A stretch of DNA of 64,000 nucleotides from Luteimonas sp. 9C (GTDB lineage: Bacteria; Pseudomonadota; Gammaproteobacteria; Xanthomonadales; Xanthomonadaceae), in NCBI RefSeq assembly GCF_902506295.1, contig NZ_LR733312.1:727064-791063 (forward strand), in the 5' to 3' direction. The notes beneath the pieces are model-generated. The model ran no database searches. It had not been told where the DNA came from and saw only the letters and a program-made list of their open reading frames with translations. A program made the translations under genes and the position numbers. Below, piece by piece: positions 58,557-64,000 of the stretch (within the stretch, counting starts at the first letter, position 1; every line of letters begins with the position of its first letter).

Positions 58557-58963
58557 ATGACATCAAGGAAGATCGTACCGCTCGTTTCCGGGCTCGCGCT
58601 TGCAGCTGCGTGCGTAAGTACAAGCGTTGCCAGCGACGACAGGGGCTGGGGGCATGTGAGGGCGTCAGACTGAAAGGTCTAGTCGGTGGGCGGGCCCAGA
58701 CGATCAATGATGTGATGGCCTCGTGGGTAGGCTCGCACCTGAGCGAAACGGTCGCGCGATGGGGAGCGCCGTACTCGACGTTCGAAAATCGGGACGGTTC
58801 GCGGATCATCACCTGGAAAGATGGCGGGTGCGCGAAGAACTTCAAAGTCGATCTTGAGGATGTTCTGACGCATTGGAGCGTTGGTTCTGGCTGCAGGTGC
58901 TTTAACGGATCGTCTCCGCCTTTCGAGCGACGTAACCTGCCAGTACCGCACATGACTCTGTAG
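58557..58963 (+). pseudogene. Frameshifted small lipoprotein/periplasmic protein gene
   Basis: Frame one starts at ATG 58557 after a GGAGAG ribosome binding site and encodes a signal/lipobox-like peptide MTSRKIVPLVSGLALAAAC, then stops at 58673. The body continues in another frame to 58963: TINDVMASWVGSHLSETVAR then WGAPYSTFENRDGSRIITW and a Cys-rich end. The 'M.SW.G......WG.P......DG....Y/W' pattern is typical of small lipoproteins common in this group. Joining the two needs one shift (equivalent to one lost base) between about 58640 and 58690. Base composition is lower in GC than its neighbours. It may be a real mutation or a sequencing error. Confidence 0.7.
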
Positions 58964-59020
58964 CCGCTCCAGTCGTGACAGAATTTGCCGTGTCGTTCTT
59001 TACCGCGTTGTTGCCAATCA

Positions 59021-59701
59021 ATGAAGCATCTCCTGCTGGTCGAAGACGAGACCGCGATCGCCGACGCCGTGGCGTACGCGCTGCGGGCTGAAGGCTACGA
59101 GGTGCGCCATTGTCTGGACGGGCGCGCGGCGCTGGAGGCAGTGGATAGTGGCAGGTTCGATCTGGCCATCCTCGATGTCGGACTGCCGGACATCAACGGC
59201 TTCGCGCTGTGCGGGGAACTGCGTCGGGGTACGCCGCTGCCGGTGATCTTCCTGACCGCGCAGGCGGCGGAATCGGAGCGCGTGCTCGGCTTCGATCTCG
59301 GCGCCGACGACTACATCGCCAAGCCTTTTTCGCTGCGCGAGCTGGTCGCACGCGTGCGGGTGGTGCTGCGTCGCGGGGTGCCCGACACGGCGATGCCCGG
59401 ATCGAAGCGTACCGGTGCGTTCGAGCACGATGTCGAGGGCCGGCGCATCCGTTACCACGGCCTTGTGCTCGATCTCACGCGCTACGAGTACGGTCTGCTC
59501 GCCGCGCTGCTGGCGCGACCGGGTGCGGTGCTGTCGCGCATGCAGCTGATGGAGCGGGTCTGGGGCGATGCGCTCGACAGCGGGGACCGCACCGTCGACA
59601 CCCACGTGAAAACCGTGCGCGGCAAGCTGCGTGCGGTCGCGCCCGAGGTGGATCCGCTGCGCACGCACCGCGGCATCGGCTATTCGCTGGATCTCGACTG
59701 A
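59021..59701 (+). CDS. creB: CreB, OmpR-family response regulator
   Basis: The 226-residue regulator has a receiver domain with phospho-acceptor Asp52 (AILDVGLPDINGF) and a C-terminal winged helix (LTRYEYGLLAALLARPGAVLSRMQLMERVWG, in two overlapping parts). With creC and creD directly downstream it is CreB, which in enterobacteria and Aeromonas/Stenotrophomonas relatives controls metabolic, envelope and beta-lactam response genes. The kinase gene begins 1 bp after its stop. Confidence 0.92.
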   Translation: MKHLLLVEDETAIADAVAYALRAEGYEVRHCLDGRAALEAVDSGRFDLAILDVGLPDINGFALCGELRRGTPLPVIFLTAQAAESERVLGFDLGADDYIAKPFSLRELVARVRVVLRRGVPDTAMPGSKRTGAFEHDVEGRRIRYHGLVLDLTRYEYGLLAALLARPGAVLSRMQLMERVWGDALDSGDRTVDTHVKTVRGKLRAVAPEVDPLRTHRGIGYSLDLD

Positions 59702-59702
59702 C

Positions 59703-61130
59703 GTGCGCATCGGCCTGCGCATCCTGCTGGGCTACTTCCTGATCGTCGCGCTGGCGGCGTTCCTGCTGATGCGCGTTTTCACGCAGGAGATCAAGCCCGG
59801 TGTCCGCCAGGCAATGGAAGACACGCTGGCCGATACCGCCAACGTGCTCGCCGAGCTGGCGACCGACGATTTCCTCGCCGGGCGCATCGACGACGGTCGC
59901 TTCGCCACCCGCGTGCGCGCGCTGCGCGAACGCGACATCGGCGGCAACATCTGGGGCTTCCGCAAGGCGCAGGCCGAGTACCGCGTGTACGTCACCGACG
60001 TCGACGGCATCGTGGTGTTCGATTCGGCCGGTCGCGATCTGGGCCGCGACTACTCGCGCTGGAACGACGTCCTGCTGACCCTGCGCGGCCAGTACGGCGC
60101 GCGCTCCACGCGGAGCGATCCGGCCGATGACAGCACGTCGGTGATGCACGTCGCCGCGCCGATCCGCGACGGCAACCGCGTCGTCGGTGTGCTGACGGTG
60201 GCCAAACCCAACAGTGCGATCGCGCCCTTCATCGCCCGCAGCGAGCGGACCATCCTGCGCTGGGGGTTTCTCCTGCTCGGCACTGCGCTGGCGGTCGGCC
60301 TGCTCGCCGCATGGTGGCTGTCGCGCCAGCTCGGCGGTCTGCGTCGTTACGCCGACAAGGTGACCGCCGGCGAGCGCGCGACGCTGCCCGATGCCGCCGG
60401 CGAGTTCGCCGATCTCGGACGCGCGCTTGAAACGATGCGCGAGCGGCTGGAGGGCAAGCAGTACGTCGAGCGCTATGTGCATGCGCTGACCCACGAACTG
60501 AAAGCGCCGCTGGCGGCCGTGCGGGGCGCGTCGGAGCTGCTCGAATCGCCCTTGCCCGACGCCGACCGCGCGCGCTTCGCGACCAGCGTGCGCGAACAGA
60601 GCGAGCGCATGGCGCAGATGATCGACAAGCTGCTGGCGCTGGCCGCGGTGGAACATCGCCAGCGGATCGAGCAACCGGTCGACATCGATGTGCCGACCCT
60701 GATCGAGGCGGCCGTCGTGCCGTTCGTCGACGGCGGCGTGCCGGTCCGGCTGGACACCGGCCGGGCTGAGGGCCTGCGCCTCCGCGGCGATGCCTTCCTG
60801 TTGCGACAACTGGTGTCCAACCTCGTCGACAACGCCCGTGAATTCTCACCGGCCGACGGCGTCGTCGACATCGAGGCCCACCGTGCAAGCGGCGGCGTGC
60901 AGATCGTCGTGGCGGACCGGGGCCCCGGCGTGCCGGACTACGCGCTGCCCCGGGTGTTCGAACGGTTCTTCTCGCTGCCGCGGCCCGGCGGGCGCAGCCG
61001 CAGCAGCGGGCTCGGGCTGGCCTTCGCGGCCGAGGTGGCCACGCTGCACGGCGGGACCGTGCGGCTGGAACACCGCGACGGCGGCGGCACGCGCGCGATC
61101 GTCGAGTTGCCGCTGCCGCCTACCGGCTGA
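59703..61130 (+). CDS. creC: CreC sensor histidine kinase
   Basis: The 475-residue kinase starts with GTG 59703, 1 bp after the creB stop, and matches CreC in length. It has two membrane spans (about 7-26 and 185-205) around a periplasmic sensing domain, a HAMP-like linker, the H-box HALTHELKAPLAAVRGASEL with His264, an N-box LVDNAREF and G-boxes RGPGVPD and SSGLGLAFAAEV. It should phosphorylate CreB. The periplasmic IWGFRKAQAEYRVYVTDVDG segment resembles the dCache-like sensor of E. coli CreC. Confidence 0.93.
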   Translation: MRIGLRILLGYFLIVALAAFLLMRVFTQEIKPGVRQAMEDTLADTANVLAELATDDFLAGRIDDGRFATRVRALRERDIGGNIWGFRKAQAEYRVYVTDVDGIVVFDSAGRDLGRDYSRWNDVLLTLRGQYGARSTRSDPADDSTSVMHVAAPIRDGNRVVGVLTVAKPNSAIAPFIARSERTILRWGFLLLGTALAVGLLAAWWLSRQLGGLRRYADKVTAGERATLPDAAGEFADLGRALETMRERLEGKQYVERYVHALTHELKAPLAAVRGASELLESPLPDADRARFATSVREQSERMAQMIDKLLALAAVEHRQRIEQPVDIDVPTLIEAAVVPFVDGGVPVRLDTGRAEGLRLRGDAFLLRQLVSNLVDNAREFSPADGVVDIEAHRASGGVQIVVADRGPGVPDYALPRVFERFFSLPRPGGRSRSSGLGLAFAAEVATLHGGTVRLEHRDGGGTRAIVELPLPPTG

Positions 61131-61259
61131 GATCCTGCGGGGCATTGTGCCGGGTCTGCCAGCAGTCGTGCATCGCGGGGTCGGGTGGCGCTCTCCACGC
61201 TGCGCCTCTCCCACGCCATCTGGCTGTGCGCTCGCCCGATCTTCGGCAGGTGCTTCGAC

Positions 61260-61305
61260 TTCTTGTTCGCTTCACACAGCCGCCTGCGTGCCGCCACGCA
61301 GGCGG
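61260..61305 (+). promoter_or_regulatory. Candidate cre-tag and hairpin upstream of creD
   Basis: TTCTT-GTTCGC-TTCAC at 61260-61275 matches the TTCAC-N6-TTCAC CreB box of enterobacteria at eight of ten positions. Just after it is a perfect 11 bp stem CCGCCTGCGTG/CACGCAGGCGG with loop CCGC (61280-61305), without a U-tract. The tag could drive creD separately from creBC; this is inference. Confidence 0.35.
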
Positions 61306-61340
61306 CGCAGCCTGCGCGCATCCCAACACGGAGCGTCGCG

Positions 61341-62720
61341 ATGCGACTGATGCTGAAGATCCTGATCATCGCCGGGCTGAGCCTGGCGATCCTCATCCCG
61401 CTGGTGCTGATCCGGGCCGTGATCCAGGACCGCGAACAGCACCGCGCGGCCGCGGTGGCGCGCATCGCCTCGAGCGAGGCGGGCGCCCAGACCCTGAGCG
61501 CGCCGGTGCTCGTCGTGCCCTACACCGAGCGCGTGGAAGTCGAGCAGACCGATGACCGGGGCCGACCGAACGGCCGCGTCTGGCGCGACCGCAGCGGCGT
61601 CTGGACGTTCTTCCCCAGGGCCATGGAGATGACCGGCACGATGGCGCCGTACCTGCGCCAGCTCGGTCTGCACGACGTGCGCATGTATGCACTCGGCGGC
61701 CAGCTCACGGCGGACTTCGACGTGCGGATTCCCGCAGATCCCGAAGGCCTGCCACCGCGGAAGATCGGTACGCCGTGGATCGGCTACACGATCGCCGACG
61801 TACGGGGCCTGCGTGGCACGCCGCGCCTGCGTGTCGATGGTGCCGGCACCGCGCTGCACCAGGGCGCGGGCAGTGACGGCGGCAGCGGTGTGCACGGACT
61901 GCTGGCGCGGCCGGTGTCTGCCGGCGCGCCGCTGCGCCTGCGTACGGTGCTGGACTTCGAACTGAGCGGCGCCGAGACGCTGGCCGTGGTGCCGCTGGCC
62001 GACGAAAACCGGGTGACGCTGGATTCGCCCTGGCCGCATCCGCAGTTCAACGGCCGCTTCCTGCCGCGCGCCCGCGAGGTCGGCGGCAGCGGGTTCCATG
62101 CCGAGTGGGCGGTGTCGTCGCTGGCCAGCGACGCCCAGCTGCAGTACCGCGACGGCACGCGGGCCGAATCCCAGACCGCTTCGATGCTGCGCGGACACGG
62201 CGATGCGGGTGTGGACGTGCTCGGCATCTCGCTGGTCGACCCGGTGGACGCGTATACCCGCGCCGACCGTGCCAGCAAGTACGGCATCGTGTTCGTGCTG
62301 CTGACGTTCACCGCATTCTTCATGTTCGAGATGTTGCGCGGCCTGCGCATCCACCCGATCCAGTACGGCCTGGTCGGCCTGGCGCTCGCCATCTTCTTCC
62401 TGCTGCTGCTCGGCCTGTCGGAACACATCGCCTTCGATTGGGCTTATCTGGCCGCCAGCGGCGCGTGCATCGGGCTGATCGGCGTCTACCTGAGCGCGGT
62501 GCTGCGCAGCCGGATGCGCGGGCTGGGTTTCGCGGCCGGCCTGGGCCTGCTCTATGCCGCGCTCTACGGTCTGCTGGTGTCGGAAGACAACGCCCTGGTG
62601 CTGGGCGCCGGTCTGCTGTTCGTGATCCTCGCCGCCATCATGCTGGTGACGCGTCGGGTCGACTGGTACCAGGTCGCAGCGATGCCCACGTCGGCACCGC
62701 CGCCGCTGCCGCCGCGCTGA
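61341..62720 (+). CDS. creD: CreD inner-membrane protein
   Basis: CreD is an inner-membrane protein, the major output of CreBC, and linked to envelope integrity. In this 459-residue protein there is one N-terminal span (about 5-24), a large periplasmic domain (about 25-320, VFFPRAMEMTGTMAPYLR-like segment with FFPRAMEM), and about five or six C-terminal spans (FRGL-type FEMLRGLRIHPIQYGLVG) ending in a Pro-rich tail. ATG 61341 is preferred to an upstream ATG because it starts at the membrane span. The gap from creC is about 210 bp. Confidence 0.93.
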   Translation: MRLMLKILIIAGLSLAILIPLVLIRAVIQDREQHRAAAVARIASSEAGAQTLSAPVLVVPYTERVEVEQTDDRGRPNGRVWRDRSGVWTFFPRAMEMTGTMAPYLRQLGLHDVRMYALGGQLTADFDVRIPADPEGLPPRKIGTPWIGYTIADVRGLRGTPRLRVDGAGTALHQGAGSDGGSGVHGLLARPVSAGAPLRLRTVLDFELSGAETLAVVPLADENRVTLDSPWPHPQFNGRFLPRAREVGGSGFHAEWAVSSLASDAQLQYRDGTRAESQTASMLRGHGDAGVDVLGISLVDPVDAYTRADRASKYGIVFVLLTFTAFFMFEMLRGLRIHPIQYGLVGLALAIFFLLLLGLSEHIAFDWAYLAASGACIGLIGVYLSAVLRSRMRGLGFAAGLGLLYAALYGLLVSEDNALVLGAGLLFVILAAIMLVTRRVDWYQVAAMPTSAPPPLPPR

Positions 62721-62820
62721 CCGATCCGGCCGTGTGCACGTGGCCGCAGGCATGCCTGCGGCCACGCTGCGTTCCGCGGCCGCGCGCAGGTGCGTCGTGC
62801 ACGCATGCGACACTGCGGCC

Positions 62821-63429
62821 ATGTCTTCTTCCGCTCCCACCATGCGTGCGCTGTCGGGCGATGCGATGCAGCCCTGGCTCGACGCGGTCGCGCAGTTGCG
62901 CATGACCGTGTTCCGCGACTGGCCGTACCTCTACGCCGGCGCTGCCGGCTACGAACGCGACTATCTGGCCGCCTATGCGCGCTCGCCGCGCAGCGTGTTC
63001 GTGCTGGCCTTCGACGGCGACACCGTGGTCGGCGCGGCCACCGGGCTGCCGCTGGCCGACGACACGGCCGAGTTCCAGGCGCCGTTCGCGGACCAGGATA
63101 TCGCCGTCGCACGCGTGTTCTACTTCGGCGAGTCGGTGCTGTTGCCGCAGTGGCGCGGGACCGGTATCGGCCACCGGTTCTTCGACCTGCGCGAGTCCCA
63201 TGCGCGCGGACTCGGCGATTTCGACATGACCGCCTTCGCGGCGGTCGATCGCGCCGAGCACGACCCGCGCAGGCCCGTCGCCCATCGCGACAACGCCGCG
63301 TTCTGGCACAGGCGCGGCTATGTGCGTCAACCGGGCATGACGATGCTGCTGCGCTGGGACGAGGTCGACGTGGGCGACGTGGCGCATCCGATGACGTTCT
63401 GGACCCGCCCGCTGGAGGCCGCCGCATGA
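62821..63429 (+). CDS. GNAT-family N-acetyltransferase
   Basis: The 202-residue protein contains VFYFGESVLLPQWRGTGIGH and RFFDLRESHARGLG, the acetyl-CoA binding core of GNAT enzymes. The N-terminal RMTVFRDWPYLYAG and C-terminal AAFWHRRGYVRQPGMTM complete the fold. The substrate is unknown. Its stop overlaps the start of the nitrilase-family gene by ATGA, which suggests linked function. ATG 62821 was chosen as it leaves a normal N terminus. Confidence 0.87.
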   Translation: MSSSAPTMRALSGDAMQPWLDAVAQLRMTVFRDWPYLYAGAAGYERDYLAAYARSPRSVFVLAFDGDTVVGAATGLPLADDTAEFQAPFADQDIAVARVFYFGESVLLPQWRGTGIGHRFFDLRESHARGLGDFDMTAFAAVDRAEHDPRRPVAHRDNAAFWHRRGYVRQPGMTMLLRWDEVDVGDVAHPMTFWTRPLEAAA

Positions 63430-64000
63430 GGGTCGCCGCCGCGCGCTACGTCATCGGCATGCCGCCGGACTTCGAAGCCTTCGCCGCGCATCAGCGCCAC
63501 CTGCTCGGAGAGGCCGCCGCGCTGGGCGCGCAGGTCGCGGTGCTGCCGGAATACCTCGCGCTGGAACTGGCTGCCAGTTCCGACGACGACGTGCGTGGCG
63601 ACACGCGCGCGTCGATGGCGGCGGTCCAGCGCCATCGCAGCGCGTGGCTCGCGCTGTTCGCCGGTCTGGCCCGCGATACCGGCATGTACATCGTCGCCGG
63701 CTCCTTCCTGCTCGATGTCGGCGGGGGCCGCTACCGCAACCGCAGCGACCTGTTCGCACCGGACGGACGGCACGGCTGGCAGGACAAGTTGCAGCTGACC
63801 GGCTTCGAGACACAGACCGGCGTGATCGAACCGGGCGATACGCTGAAGGTCTTCGACCTCGGCGGCGTGCGTGCCGGCATCGCCATCTGCTACGACATCG
63901 AATTCCCGCTGCCGGCCCGCAAGCAGTGGGAAGCCGGTGCGCGTCTGCTGCTGGTGCCCAGCTGTACCGACACCGCGGCCGGCGCGACGCGCGTGCGCGT
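63426..64000 (+). CDS. Carbon-nitrogen hydrolase (nitrilase superfamily), cut by window end
   Basis: The visible 191 codons start MRVAAARYVIGMPPDFEAF. They hold the nitrilase Glu (VAVLPEYLALELA), Lys (WQDKLQLTGFE) and Cys (GIAICYDIEFPLPARKQWEAGA), so the catalytic triad is present. The enzyme would hydrolyse an amide or nitrile; the exact substrate is unknown. It overlaps the GNAT gene by four bases. The C terminus lies outside the window. This is a different branch from the AguB amidase at 24.5 kb. Confidence 0.9.
   Translation, partial: MRVAAARYVIGMPPDFEAFAAHQRHLLGEAAALGAQVAVLPEYLALELAASSDDDVRGDTRASMAAVQRHRSAWLALFAGLARDTGMYIVAGSFLLDVGGGRYRNRSDLFAPDGRHGWQDKLQLTGFETQTGVIEPGDTLKVFDLGGVRAGIAICYDIEFPLPARKQWEAGARLLLVPSCTDTAAGATRVR

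Overview
This 64 kb window is a gene-dense, high-GC (about 68-70% by eye) gammaproteobacterial chromosome segment. Protein signatures and gene order point to the Xanthomonadaceae/Lysobacteraceae (Lysobacter/Luteimonas-like): a GacA-type regulator convergent with rne, a divergent rne-rluC pair, an agmatine deiminase/N-carbamoylputrescine amidase route, creBCD, a proline-rich membrane protein beside nfuA, and dispersed palindromic repeats that read as 'SERSEFG' in translation. I assign the family from recalled resemblance, not from a search. I found no tRNA or rRNA genes, CRISPR array, transposase, integrase or phage gene.

Layout. 1-3.0 kb (minus): cytochrome c maturation operon ccmABCDE, with ccmE cut by the window edge, then a DUF3293 gene. 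3.1-5.7 kb (plus): PLP aminotransferase, SCO1-type copper chaperone and GacA/UvrY-like regulator, ended by a terminator shared with rne. 5.8-10.4 kb: rne and rluC diverge from a 400 bp leader region. 10.4-14.3 kb: phhB, nfuA, a proline-rich membrane protein, a repeat-bearing gap and two small cytochromes c. 14.5-22.2 kb: a three-gene RND efflux operon with two dissimilar pumps. 22.2-23.1 kb: a gene-free 860 bp region holding a 0.5 kb inverted-repeat element. 23.1-27.4 kb (minus): TraB family protein, aguB, aguA, a small exported protein and the L36 gene. 27.5-35.6 kb (plus): cmk, rpsA, ihfB, lapB, then a polyprenyl-phosphate sugar transferase, a WbpM/CapD-type dehydratase and galU. 36-37.8 kb (minus): rpsB-tsf. 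38.3-44.7 kb (plus): map, glnD, dapD, an ArsC/Spx-like gene, dapE, trxC. 44.7-48.5 kb: a GntP-type permease divergent from a TonB-dependent receptor. 48.7-52.6 kb: a large transporter-like hybrid histidine kinase and a NUDIX hydrolase. 52.6-58.4 kb (minus): GNAT, mfd, GNAT, rlmJ. 58.6-64 kb (plus): a frameshifted small lipoprotein gene, creB-creC-creD, a GNAT gene and a nitrilase-family gene cut by the window end.

Functional themes. Most genes are housekeeping: translation (rpsA, rpsB, tsf, rpmJ, map), RNA modification and decay (rne, rluC, rlmJ), repair coupling (mfd), nitrogen sensing plus lysine/diaminopimelate synthesis (glnD, dapD, dapE), polyamines from agmatine (aguA, aguB) and respiratory cytochrome biogenesis (ccm, SCO1, small cytochromes). 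Envelope functions cluster at 30.6-35.6 kb (LPS quality control and surface-sugar synthesis) and 59-62.7 kb (CreBCD). I see no clearly novel multi-gene system. The parts most worth a second look are the palindromic repeat element and its partial copy, the RND pair in which one pump lacks two proton-relay residues, the broken lipoprotein gene, the transporter-like hybrid kinase, and a near-perfect 21 bp inverted repeat in front of dapE.
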